Assembly (NCBI GenBank): GCA_032358255.1
Contig: JAULBX010030263.1
Coordinates: forward strand, 62,001 to 126,000
Source of the DNA: Heterotrichella gracilis
Taxonomy: Eukaryota; Sar; Xanthophyceae; Tribonematales; Xanthonemataceae
Reading direction: 5' to 3'
Length of the DNA stretch: 64,000 nucleotides
This document shows, piece by piece, positions 1 to 12,141 of this stretch; positions within the stretch are counted from its first letter, which is position 1, and every line of letters starts with the position of its first letter. The translations under genes were made by a program, and so were the position numbers. Under the pieces are notes generated by a model. The model saw only the letters and a program-made list of their open reading frames with translations. It was not told where the DNA came from and made no database searches.

Positions 1-3000
1 CCTCCCCTGACTTGGCCCTCGCCTCGCTCTCCTGGCTGTGCTCCCCCTCCTCCTCCAACCCCATTTCCTCCCCTTGCGCTGAGACCCCATGTAACTCCCC
101 CTGCGTGCCATCGTCCACTGCTTGATCCACATTGGCCACCCCATTGTCTGCTGCAGCGCTAGCGCCAGGTGGCAGCACCACAGCGCTGCTCGTGGCTGGG
201 CTCAGGGGGAGTAAACCAGGGAACGGCACCAGCGCGAGAGCTGATTTGTCATCGACATCATGTGATGTTGCAACTCCAGTGCCTGCCTGGGTGGGTGGGG
301 GTGCCACGGCGGTGCTGGTGGTGGTGGATGGGTCTGGGGGCGAAGGAGATGTGGCTCGAGCGCCGGGGGCAAGGGAAATATTGGAAGGCAAACCACTCGA
401 TGTCGGGTGGTCGCAGAATGTGGTGGTGGTTGAGGTTTCTGATGTCATTCGTATAAGGCCACTCCTGCGGAAAGGGTGACACAACGGGTTATTCACAACT
501 CACCTCTGATGAATTGTCCTAGTTATCCAAATCATAGAAGTGGCGCCGCCACGATATGATTATATTATATATGATATTGCCGTGTCATATGATAACTCGC
601 ATGTGGTCTCCCAAACGCATTAGAGGTGTCAAATTCAGCAGCCACCCTCACATAGCATAGCACACGTAGCATGCTGCAGTACAAGCGAGCAAACCTGTGC
701 TCCATGACACAACCAATGAAGGCAACCTGCCACAAATTTGCAGCAGGGCAAGGGTAATAAGATAATAATAGGACTATTATTACCTTATTACCCTTGAGCA
801 GGGCGACCGTCACACGATGACATGTGCCTGCCCGCCCTCATGCGCCCATGTGACTTGCGCACCTGGCACCACCGGCCTGCCCCCACTGGAGCTGCTGCCC
901 CGCTGCAGTACTGGCGTCCGCCGCTAGGGTTTTTATTCCCAGTGCCTCCTGCACGCTAGGGTTTTGCAGTGCAGATGCCAGGAAGGAGGGTATGGTTGGG
1001 CTGTCCTTGAGCTGATCCAGCATGGTCAGGATGGCTGACTCGCTGTTGGTGGAAGAGCCTGGGTGAGAGGACCCCCTGAAAGGAGAAAATAAAACGTCAA
1101 GCAAGCAGGTAGCGTTGGTTGAGGACAAGACACAGAGAGAAAAAGTGAGGATTGTGAAATATACTGGTACAGCCAAAGTGCATTGTCAATGATGGCTAAC
1201 GGGTGACTAACCATCTGTTGCACTAAGAGTTTGCCAGAAGCAGGCGTATCAACCACCCAGTCAATCCACCTGCACAGGACACAACCAATCACAGGCAACC
1301 AGGAATTACAAGCAACGCAAGAAAAAAGAGGAAACAACCCTGGTGGTAGACCCCGCACACACCTGGCTGCAGGCGTGACCACCACCGCATCAGCAGGGAT
1401 CATCTCCAGCCTGCTGCCGATGCACACCAGCTTCATCTCCACGCCCAGGTCATGCACACCACCCAGGTCCATGCCCGCCAGCATGGCGCACCCCTCCTCG
1501 CACATGTCGCTGTCCAAGGAGGTGAATTGGGCAGAGGGCTGGGGGCTGAGGCGGCTACCTGGGTGGGGCACAAGGTCCCTGTCAGCCACTGTGGTACTCC
1601 TATAATCCCGAGACCTAAAACCCTAAGCTCACAAGCATTGTGCCAGTCACTGGGGTCCCCCTCTCTTGCTTAAATTGTATCCCACAATTTTGAGGAAATT
1701 TCCACAAAGAACAGGTTTCCATTTTGGAAACAGACAGCGCAGCGCATCCGTCCGTGTTTTTTCCATTATGACCCCGCCTGAAATGGCTAATCTCTTATAA
1801 ATTCTATTTTTTGCAGTAGATAGGAAAGGAAAGGGGATGCGCACAGGCGGAGTTTAGGACCTCCTGGTATGCAATAGGGCACCAAAGTAGGTGATTCAAG
1901 AGATAGAATAGAATGAATACTCGTGCGCCTCATCTTCCAAAGTAAGAGGGAGGATGTGGAGGACACAGAACTTGCCCATGCGCACAAACTTAAATAGTCT
2001 ATCATCGTACGCTCATGTGCGCCAGCTTACCTGAGTAGATGCCAGTCAGCTGGGAGCAGTCATCATCCTCTGAAGTACCATCGCCATCCCCTGACACATC
2101 AGGACCAGGACCACACCCCTTGGAGTTCCTCGGGGGACCCTTCAAGCTCAAACTTGTCTCCCCCTTGCGCTTGCGGCTGAGGGAGGCGCTGCCACCCCTC
2201 AAGCCAGTCTGCTCACTCCCCGTTATTCCTTTCATGGTTGTTCCCTGGTTCTGCATGGAAACAGCGCTCTGGAGGGGTTCTTGCGGTTGTGGCGGTGATG
2301 GAGAGCCCTTGACCTCCGTTGGTGGTTCCCCTGAGGGCGAGTGGCAATCAGATGTCAGCATGCTGTGCAAATGATTGCTGAATAATGTGCAATGGAGATA
2401 GAATGAAGCTTCAGCAGCAGCAGTGGTCAAGCATGCACACATGGAATCAGTAAGTAACCCTCGAGCTGTTATCTACAGCTCCAGAGAACGTATGCATGCT
2501 GCATGGGCACTTTTCTCACCTTGCGTTTCCACACCCTGTGCTGCCCCGTCCAACGCTCCATCCAACCCGGAAGGGCTGGGTTGTCGTGAGGCTTCAGGCG
2601 TGGCTGCACTCAGCAGCGACATGCCGCGCCCAGTGTTCAGCCCAATGGGCTGTGTCTTGCTGTCCATCACACATGTGTACAGCTGGTGAGCCTGCAGGGA
2701 ACAGGCGGAACCCAGGTCAGTCACCTAGCCTTTGCATGTGCCAACAGCTTGCGACAACGGTGGACACCCCTTGCGCACCCTAGGGTCTGTTGCATGCAAC
2801 CCAGTGGGCTGTACACCCTAGCTAGGGTTTGACCACAACGGTAGATTAGGCCTTGTGCATCCTGTGGTTTGCACTGTGGGCAGACCCTAGGCTAGGGTTT
2901 CCATACCCACCTCCAAGCAGGTGCTGACCCACTCCGCCAGCTCAGGCAGAAGCAAGTCCTCCTCGACCAGGACCACCTCAAGCACACCCACGGCAGAAAC

Positions 3001-4127
3001 CCTGCTAGGGTTGACATACAGTGGCACGACCAGCGTGGACTTGACATCACATCTGGCAGCGTCAAGCGCCCGCATGTAAGCGGCTTGGTCGTATTTCTGC
3101 ACGTTGTGGGACATCTCGGGCTGTCCTGAGAGGAAGACACGGGCCACCGCATCTAGGGTTTGGGCTGGGTCGCTGGCGAGGGTTTCTGGGGAGGGCACTG
3201 TGAACTTGTACCTGCAGCTGATGCAGCGGAACAAGGCCAGCTTGTCGCCTGTGCCGCTGATGTTGAAAGGCACCCCCTGCGCAAGGGAGGGTGTATAATC
3301 AGGCAAGAAGGGCCTGTTGTCATTAGAAGTGTTTCCGACCAGAAGCTAGGGTTTCAAACAAACGGCTAGGGTTTCCAACATCCAAAGCACACAATCCCTT
3401 CTTGGCTATCCTCACAGTCAGCGGACCAAGTGCAGCATAAGCGGATTTCAAATCCTTAAGTTATTATCAGCAAGGACTACCCTTCTTGGCTTCATGGCTT
3501 TAATGCTTCATGCCTAGTGCACTGGCACCTTCATGCCTGCTGGAAGTATCCCACATGCCATGACCCATATCAAGACACACAGAGGCTCTAGTATGGCTGC
3601 TTTACTGAGAAGCCATATGACTTCTTCATTGTAAAACCAATTCTATCCCAGTCTTGCGCGAACATCGAGCTACAGTTTGACAGCTTGCTACTTGCCTGTG
3701 TGGTCAAAACCTGGGAGCGGCCCTCTGGTGCCACTGCAGTTTCCGGTAGCCACACCTGCGATTGAACCAGGGTTGGTAGAGATGGTGCCTGTGAACTCGA
3801 ACTATGATTCTCTACTACTACTACTACTACTACTACTTGTACAGGCACTCTGGCTAGCTAGCTGTGTGCAATGTGCTCGTGCCATATATGGCCATGGCCA
3901 AGTTTGTGCGCCGTGCTGCGTGGAAAGGAGGAGGCGACACAATACACCCACATCGGCGCTGACGAAACCGGTGATGAGGAATGTGCACAGCTGTCAAGTC
4001 GCAGCCATGGCTAGCCGAGTACTGTGGGCGCCAAGTATACCTGTGCCAGAGCATCGGACGCCAGTTGGCTGCTGATGTGCACCACAGCTTTGGACAGCAG
4101 TTGCGAGTCCACTTGGGTCGACTCCAT
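1..4127 (-). CDS. NLP: NLP/NIT2-like RWP-RK family regulator, 5' part (runs off left edge)
   Basis: Partial gene, eight exons by eye: 4127-4041, 3755-3696, 3276-2911, 2691-2520, 2330-2031, 1588-1363, 1075-863 and 464 to beyond base 1; phases agree throughout. The start is the ATG at 4127, opening a 29-codon exon ending SDALAQ, followed by VWLPETAVAPEGRSQVLTTQ. Exon 3 carries the GAF-like region typical of plant NLPs and algal NIT2: FLSGQPEMSHNVQKY, then STLVVPLYVN and VGVLEVVLVEED, aligning in order with the PEWTPNVQYY, ALPVFEP and VGVVELI blocks I know from plant NLPs. Later exons are low-complexity, ending in an acidic stretch around LEEEGEHSQESEA at the left edge. The defining RWP-RK DNA-binding domain and PB1 domain are not in the window, so they would lie beyond base 1. 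Known role of the family: nuclear transcription factors for nitrate/nitrogen response. Intron 2 starts with GC rather than GT. Family call fairly sure; target genes unknown. Confidence 0.72.
742..804. repeat. Near-perfect inverted repeat flanked by 8-bp direct repeats
   Basis: Arms 750-771 and 774-795 are reverse complements at 21 of 22 positions, with a 2-base loop. The structure is bracketed by AGCAGGGC at 742-749 and 797-804. It lies in the last visible intron of the NLP gene (464-863). AT-rich arms (TAATAAGATAATAATAG) contrast with the GC-rich flanks. It could be a minimal hairpin insertion with target duplication or a palindrome formed by replication error; no transposase or known MITE ends are visible. 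Confidence 0.75.
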
Positions 4128-5104
4128 GTCCCAGCAGCGACAGAATTGGACGATTAGCCGGCGGCGGCTGTAGTACTAGGGTACCAGAGGACAATGCACA
4201 GCGGCCGGTTGAAGTTGCAAGCAAGAGGTTGGCAGAGTACTAATGCCGGGGAGCATGCCGACCCAATGCTGCAGCTAGTGTTAACCGAAAAGGTTTGCTG
4301 ACTGTTGCGATGGCTGGTAAGAAGTGCCTAGTCCTAGCTCGGACACCCGGTCGGTTTCAGAGCGTTGGTAGGGCAGTACCAGTCCAAAAAGCTGGGCACA
4401 CACGGAATGGTACATGCATGCGCTGTGAACAACGGTGACCAAATAACGTCACCAGTTTCTGACCCCCAAGCCTCCTGCAGTGCGACGCTCGACTAGGATC
4501 AAGATCAGACTTCCGCAAAAATGCATGGCCACCCGCTGCAAATGTGTGTGGTTGGAGCAAAGTGAACTGCACTCGCTGACAAGGCACAGCGCAACCCCGA
4601 ACAGCGCAAAACCTAACAGCGCACACATGTGTGTAGGGTATCACGTGCTTGAACTTATCTTCCGCCTTGGCAACTTCCCTCTCCCACGTTTACCCTGCCG
4701 CCTTCAGCAAGTCAGTACGCCACAAAGCACTTCTGAGCTGGGCAACGGCTTTGCAAAAGACATGACAAGCTGGACGGCATGCCCATGACCCTGGTACCCT
4801 AATCCACATTCCGTGCCCCCCGCCTAGCCCTGCGTAGTGCCAGGAGCCCTTGCCGTTGGTGAACTTGCATGCATGCACATGCAAACGCGAAGTTGTGCTT
4901 TGGTTAGTTGTTGCTGTTGTTGATGGGTGGTGTTTTTGCGTGTGCACAGGCCTGAATACACACACACTGTACATGTGGGGTGTTGCTGCCACGTACTTTC
5001 CAGAGTTGCAATCAAGTTTGTGCGCCAAGCCCAATACTGTTACTACCAGTGGAAGATTGCATCCTATCAGATAACCCCCTGTACTTGAAGGCTCCTGAGA
5101 CAGC
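4128..5104. promoter_or_regulatory. Divergent intergenic region, NLP gene / SulP gene
   Basis: 977 bases separate the two start codons, which point away from each other, so both promoters and 5' UTRs must lie here. No reading frame matches a family or shows good splice partners. I see no convincing TATA box or defined regulatory site. Possible shared control of a nitrogen-type regulator and an anion transporter is inference only. Confidence 0.45.
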
Positions 5105-8100
5105 ATGGGACCCGCCAATGACGTTGGTTGGACAGTTGAAGCGAGCAGTAAAGTCAAGGACCCCGCAACAACAGTCCTGTCCAACGCATTGTCAGACACC
5201 TGCTCAAAGTGAGTTTGCAGCAACCCTAGCCTAGGCAGGCCTGCCTAGACCGGGACATGAGTGATTGACAAACTTAGGTCTCCAACTGCGTCGGGTTGGG
5301 GCCCCGGGGACCAGCAATTGCAGGTCATGACCTTAAACCCTAAATTTTAAACCCTACCGTAGGGTGACTGGCTTTTTGTTGCTCTTTCAGGTGGAAGCAC
5401 AAGTACCGTACCAAAACCTGGAAAGACTGGCTTTCCTTCTTGCTGCCATGCAGCTCATGGTTGGCGGTTTACCAGATACGAAACTGGCTGCCGGTGGGTA
5501 TAGCATATATATGCATGCGCTAAGAGCAATGCGCTGGTAAATGACCCTCTGCTGGTAGAGTTTGAAAATTTGCATGTTTTGTGTCCAGCTTGAACCGTGT
5601 ACTTGGTAGGGAATGGGGTATCTACCCGAGATGTACCTGTATGCGCCATGCCATGACGGATGAATTCAAACATCTGACAGTAGCGGGTTGGCCATGCAGT
5701 GGGACATAGCGGCTGGCGTGGCCGTCACTTCAATGGAGGTGGGTTGCAACCCGCATACTCTGCGCAGCCACAGTAACCTAGGTGGAGTAGGATTTGCACA
5801 TGTTTATAGCTGTGGTTTGTTCTAGATCTGACAGGTGCCATGCATGGGTGTGTTGCAGGTCCCTCAATCCCTGTCATATGCTCGCCAGCTGGCATCGCTG
5901 CCCTCGGTGTTTGGGCTGTACTCTGCGTTCCTGCCAGCGATGCTGTATGGGCTGTTTGGAACTTCAAGAGAACTGGTGAGTGGTGGAAGAAATCTGGGCT
6001 GCACACAACAAGCCATATTAGACATCATTTTGCAAATCGGCATGATCTCATACGTCAATATTGCATGCTCACACCCTAAACCCTAAACCCTGGATATTGC
6101 TTTGGAGGACAACATGTGCGTGGGATTCAACGCACTGGCATGGGCCGCATGCAAGCTGTGTGCCTCACTACCCTATGTCAACCCTAAATTTACCCCTTGC
6201 AGGCTGTTGGCCCAGTGGCGGTGACCTCACTCCTCCTCAGCGCTGGCATCACCAGCATGCCAGTTCCCATTGGAGCGCAGGCCTTTGCCTACAATGCCGC
6301 AAACTGCCCCTCCAGCTTCACAGACGCTGTCACCTCATCCGGCACCATTCCCCTGGGCAGCATCAGCTGGGACATAAACAGCAACCCTGATGAACCCTGC
6401 ATGCCAGAGCTGCAGGAGGTGTACAACACGATAGCCATCCAGGTGGGTGACGAAATTGGACGTCATTCGCTAATGGCTGAGGATTGCCAAACGCTGTTTG
6501 TGGGCCACAAAAGATACTGCACATATATGGTTTCAGCTACAAGTATTGTTAAGAGTTTTTTTTATAAATTGTTGGTGAAACATTGTTTATTATCCAATTT
6601 TTAGAATTTATGTATGAAATCATACAAATAAAAATACCATTCATATACACATGTGCATCTCCATGCCGCCCGTGGCCATTGCTCAGTCAGGCCACCCATT
6701 TCTATTTTTCTTTGCAGTCGTCGTTCCTGGCTGGCGTGATGCTGCTGGCAGCTGGGCTGCTGCAACTGGGTTTTATCACCAATTTCCTTAGTCATTCATT
6801 GATGGCTGGGTTTGCCACTGGAGCAGCTGTCATCATTGGCAGCAACCAGGTACGAGCTCAGGACAGGAGAAATTCGCCACTTTTCCAGCATGTCAGAGGG
6901 TAAGATAGCATCATGTCAATGGATGCACTGCCAGCGTCAAGCGCGCTATTTGGAATGCCAGCTGCCGTTGCAAATGCCTCCAATCGCCTCCAGCGGCAGC
7001 CTGGAATTTGTGTGGGATTATGAATGGCAGTGGGGTTCGAACGATAAATATGCAGTCTTTCACGTACCATGGAGCAATTGGGTACCAGAGTTCATGTAAT
7101 TCATGTGGGTTGCCAACCCTATGGGAACCCATAACGCATTGCGTATTGTGGGTAGACTAGGCCCAAGGCCAGCATATTTCTGCAAGTAACATGCAACCTC
7201 TCACTGTAGGTCCGCTACTTCCTGGGTATTTCAAGCCAATGGAAGCAGGCAGATAACATGATTGAATTGATGGAAAACCTTAACCAAGCTGTTGAGGGCG
7301 GCAAAGCAACTGTGAACTGGAGGGATGTGATCATGTCCATCGCTTGGCTCAACATCTTGATTGGATTCAAAATGATTGCCAAGCATAACAAGTGGGTTTA
7401 TAAATGCAACATGGTTTGACGTTGCATTGTGAAATTATACATCATTTTTTAAATCTTATGACCTGTTCTCAGTCTTCAAACTCTGTGGTTGCATTATCCA
7501 TATGTACAGGTGTTGCCTCCCAGTTGCTGCTTTCAACAGCCAAGTTAACAATTGTCATCATGCCGGCAGTACAACATCACACAATGAATTGTACTTGTGA
7601 CAACCAGGTAATTCTTGCCCGTGACCGCTTGCATGCGCTGTTGCAGGAAGTTCTTTTGGCTCAAAGCAGCGGGTCCAGTCACAGTGACTGTACTAAGCAT
7701 TGTTATCACCACTGCTGCTGATCTGGAGAAATACATATCAGTGACTGGCAAAATCCCTTCAGGTATGCATCCACACTGCTGAATAACATGTATTGACGCA
7801 AAAATGCACAAGAAGGACACAAAAAACTTTGCACAAGTTGAAAGGCTGGCTGTGATAAGGTCAAGCAATGTGGCACTCAAAACTATTACTTGCTGCAGGT
7901 CTACCAAGCAGTACAATCAGCTGGCTTGTCCCATTGTATAACACCGCACGCCAGATCAAGCTGGCAGTGCTCCTTGCTGCAGTTGGCTTCATGGAGAGCT
8001 TCTCTATTGCCAAGGCCTTGGCCATCAAAGGGCGTTATGAGGTCCATGGCAGCAGGGAATTGCAGGGTGAGCTGCCTTGCGTGCGCCTACATGCCATGGC

Positions 8101-11100
8101 ATTGGATAATTGGGAAATTGCATGATTTGACAGAGCGCTCATGATTTTTCACTTAGAATCACATTTGTGGCGCCATGTGCAGCTGCTGCAATGCTGTTTT
8201 GTACTGGACCACCTTGGAAGTTCACAATTGCGCAATCTACCTTCCCTCTTCAGCATACCAAAGATATGCCAAACATGGCCCATGCAGAGTGGCGTACACT
8301 ACTAGTATGCAGCCATGTGGCATCACATCCCTGACCGATACATGGCCTCTAATTGGATGTGACGCAGTCACCTGACTATTGCTGATGTGTATGCAGCACT
8401 GGGATACTGCAATGTCATAGGCACTTGCGTCAACTGCTACAATACAACAGGCTCGTTCTCCCGCTCTGCTGTCAACAGTGAATGTGGAGCAAAAACACGT
8501 GAGTAGCTAAAACCTAGTCTCTAGTTGCTGTACTGTTTGCCTGCTGACTACTGGGTTTCTCAGGATAATATTGCGTCAATCCTTGGATGTGCTAAAAAGG
8601 AATTTTGATTTCTGGACGATGCAACTGCAAGCTTGCATAGTTTAGCCATTCGTCGTGATTCCAGTGCTGATTTATAAAATAGACCTATTTATGGTGATGT
8701 CACTGATAGCCCATATCATTTGGTGCATACGCATGCGTTAACTGTTACTGGCAGACACCGTGTGGCATTAGATAAAACCTCTGCTTGTAACCTTGCAAGT
8801 TGATTTGTTGTGCCTGAATGCAGCACTGGCAGGCTTCATGTCTGGGTTGCTGGTGATGATGGTGCTGCTGTTCCTCACCCCGGTCTTCACCAACATGCCC
8901 AAGAACGCACAGGGTGCAATTGTGTTCTCCGCAGTGCTCAACCTGTTTGATGTGCACTCCTTCACTGAGCTCTGGAAGGTATATGGCATGGCAACGCCGT
9001 GCCCCGGTATTGATCCTTTTCAATCTTATTACAATCTGACCACCCTTCTGGTTTCAACCTGCACAGTGACATCTCTGCGCATGTTCATGTACATTGTCCA
9101 TGCGCTGTGGTATTATCATAGACTGAGTCCAGCGCCGCATGCGCATTTGGTATCAATTAAACAAGGACACGTATGCAGGATGCAGTCTATGCAGGACTTC
9201 CTCCCGCACCATCTCTAACAACACCCAATGCAGCACAGCTGGAAAATTGCATCGATTAACGGTGTTGTGATGCGCCGCAGGTTGACAAGCGTGACTGGCT
9301 GGTGTTCGCAGCCACTGCCCTGCTGACCATGCTGCTTGGCGTGGAGATTGGCATCGGGTGCGGGGTGGCGCTGCAGGTGGCGCTTCACCTGGGGGGACTG
9401 GCACTGCCATACACCGCAACTGCAGGCAACCTGCAGGATACACAGCTGTACAGGTGATATAATAGTATGTTTTACATCAACAAAGCTGTGTAGCATTTTT
9501 TTGTATTTAGTTTTGCCGGGGGGCACAACCTGTGATGAAGCAGCCCTGCATGCAGTCTTCTGGTGTATCAACGAGCCCTAAGTAGGTGGTAGTCGGAGTG
9601 CTGATAAGCTTATTCCAATCAGTTTTCACGCAGGCAGGCTAGAAATGGAAGTGCCCACTCTCGCCACACCCCACGCACATGCTTCTCACCTTGATTGCAT
9701 TGCTTATCACATCCGTGCTGCAGCTTCAGTTCCGGCCGTGGTTAGTATTGCCAGCATGATGTTGTGTGCCACACATGGCTTGAGCCTAAGTGCGACACCC
9801 CAGCACTGCACCATAGAACTCTTGAGGGTTCCTGCAGCTGCCTAGCCACATGCATTGGGCAATGTACAATTGACAGGGACACGCTGAGGCTGGCTTGCGC
9901 ACACTCTGCCTCTTTCCTCAACCAATGCCTTTGTACAAGGAGCATCCTTACTTTTTGACCTAATTTGTCATTTTATATTATTTCAGTCATTTTGGTGTGC
10001 AGAGACACAAGCGTGTATACTGAGGCGCTGCAGCACGAGGGCGTGTTGGTTTTGCAGATCTACGGCCCAATGTTCTACGCAAACCAGGAGGTGACATTTG
10101 CACCCAACCAAATACTTTAATTTCAGGCAATCAATTCAGTGTAATGCTGAAATTATCAGCAGTGTCCACGCCACATGGGTAGCACTGCGTAATTTGTATA
10201 ATTGCACTCATGCCCCGAGTCCCATTGTGACAAATGAGCAGTTGCATGAAGCAGAAAACACCCGCCATGGCACCTACTGCACTATGCATTTCATCCCGCA
10301 CTCTCACTGCCTAATATCACTCACAGCCCTTCAGCTAAGGCCTGTGGGCAAACACATACCAACTACCAATGCAACATGCGTTGCCATTCTGATACACTGT
10401 GATGTAAACAAACCACCCACATCATTGCCCACGTGTGTACAGAGCCAACTGTCAATCCTGCTTTCGATGGGAAATACGTTAATAATTGAAACATCCCTTA
10501 TCCATGTTTCATGCAGTTCCTGCGGCAGCGGGTACAGCAGGAGCGGCGCAGGTACCGCAGCCAGTCTGGTACTTTGCTGCAATGTCTGGTACTTGACTTG
10601 ACCACAGTCCTGGATGTTGATAGTACAGCAGTGGAGTGGATCAAGGTAGGTCCCTGAAAAACAAATACTATGTTGAGAAAACAAATGGACACAAGTGCGC
10701 ACAGGTGGACACCTGTGGTGCGCATTTTTAGAAACTTTGGGTGAGCTGCATGCCATTGCTCTTTGCACGTCTCCACGAGCCCGGGAATCGCTCCACCAGG
10801 GAATTGGCTATGGTCTGCGAAATGCGGCTGGCTTTTCATCATGATTCTATTATTCTGTTATTCATGATACATGCGCTTGCAATGCAGGCATCTGGAATAA
10901 GGCAGATATTTAACATATATAATAGCATGTGTGGTACAGGGTAATGTATATATGTGCTTGCTGGTGCATACAGATTGTTCTCGGGAATTTATCAATACTT
11001 TTACTTGTTTTCTTGTCTTTTCCTTCAGGAATTGGTGCTTGAGCTGGGATCCCAGGGCATACAGGTGGCACTTGCGGGGCCCAGCGAGCATGTGGTGTCT

Positions 11101-11553
11101 GCACTGCAGCTGGGGCACATTGACAGAGTGCTTGGTACGCTGCCCACTTGGAAACCTCATATGTATTACTCTTGTTGCACAGTAATCATTGCAGGAAGCT
11201 ACTAATGTGTCAGTGGCTGCCAGTAGGTGTGACTCGCAGATGGCAATTAGTGACCAGGTCCTGTGTTGCCCTCAACTCATGACCAGATTTACTTTCAGCC
11301 AGTGCAAAGAAATGCTTGACAACTGTATGGGGAGTTCAATCAGCCAGTTGCGGCTTCACGTTCAATCAGTGATGATCAGAAGTTGCAATGCTGCGCAGGA
11401 CGGGAGTGGATATTCCGTGATGTATCTGATGCTGTATATGAATGGATGAGGCTGCAAGGGGAGGGGAGTAAGGGCGAGATGCATGTACGCCTGCTGCTGG
11501 AGGATAAGGATGCTGAGCACATGGTGCATGGCAATGTGGATGTGACGTTGTAA
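5105..11553 (+). CDS. SULTR: SLC26/SulP family anion (probable sulfate) transporter with STAS domain
   Basis: Sixteen exons, about 702 aa: 5105-5208, 5391-5493, 5700-5738, 5859-5975, 6203-6442, 6718-6849, 7210-7391, 7647-7762, 7899-8066, 8397-8498, 8824-8978, 9281-9453, 10003-10090, 10517-10645, 11029-11134, 11399-11553. The ATG at 5105 was chosen because its exon ends in a perfect GTGAGT donor in the right phase to join [20 protein letters not shown]. SulP hallmarks in order: [21 protein letters not shown] (read across two exons), [41 protein letters not shown] with [25 protein letters not shown], then a C-terminal STAS domain ([20 protein letters not shown]). The family moves sulfate or related anions across the plasma membrane by coupled transport through about 12 helices. 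Odd: a long polar loop with two cysteines after the fourth conserved block, and extra cysteines around [13 protein letters not shown]. Substrate is inferred from family only; bicarbonate or molybdate transport cannot be excluded. Confidence 0.88.
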
Positions 11554-12141
11554 AGTTGATGGTGGTACAGCCATGGGCGTCACTGTATTTGGCCACCTTA
11601 ATGCAGTGCAATGGCCCATCAAATTTGTCGGCAGAGATCCTGAACGTGGTGTTTGAAACCTCAGTCAGAGACCAGTCTCACGGGCCGCGCACTTTGAGCG
11701 ACCTGAGGCCACAGCCCTTAGTTGCCATGCCAGAGATTTATTACTGCAATGTCCATTATGGTATGATACTGCTGAGGTGCAGATTCCATGCATGTCCATA
11801 TTTACTGTGGCAGTATCTTTTTTTTTTTTTTTTTTTTGAAGGTGTCCACGTGGCAGTATCGAGAGAGGAGGCTTTGCTCGGTGGGCCCCAATGCTGTGAT
11901 GCACTCTGACAGATCTATCCAGAGTCTGGATCTGTCATAGTACTGGTTGAACAAAAACAAACATATTTATCCAACTGATCAACAAAATCAGCTCTATGGT
12001 CCTTAGGGTTTTGTTAACCTGTCAAAACCCCAGGTGGCTGAGGTATTGGATCACGGCGGCCAGACCTAGATTAGAAGCACCGAGACGCCTTGTCATCGAC
12101 CCAAAACCCGTATAGAGCTTGATGACATTGTAAGAAATAAA
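11554..12141. other. Spacer between SulP gene and MYND gene
   Basis: Holds the SulP 3' UTR and the promoter side of the next gene. A run of 20 T residues sits near 11819-11838. TGTAAG at 12128, similar to the TGTAA poly(A) signal of green algae, is close to the next start and may be coincidental. No coding frame recognised. Confidence 0.4.

Noticed and set aside
132-479. 115-codon plus-strand open frame
   Set aside because: It is antisense to the NLP exon ending at 464, whose minus-strand frame continues in phase from upstream exons.
1787-2005. RWP-RK domain in the NLP region of the window
   Set aside because: I searched the minus-strand frames for the RWP-RK signature and did not find it; the domain, if present, is left of base 1.
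3745-3790. tRNA T-arm-like TGGTTCAATC on the minus strand
   Set aside because: The position that should be C61 is G, the stem is mismatched, and the sequence is the intron end before an NLP exon; no cloverleaf forms.
3809-3836. CTA trinucleotide run as a coding repeat
   Set aside because: It lies in the first NLP intron, beyond the acceptor at 3756, so it is a simple intronic microsatellite.
4980-5234. 84-codon plus-strand open frame as the SulP first exon
   Set aside because: Its phase cannot join the conserved KWKHKY exon; the overlapping frame from ATG 5105 ends in GTGAGT in the right phase.
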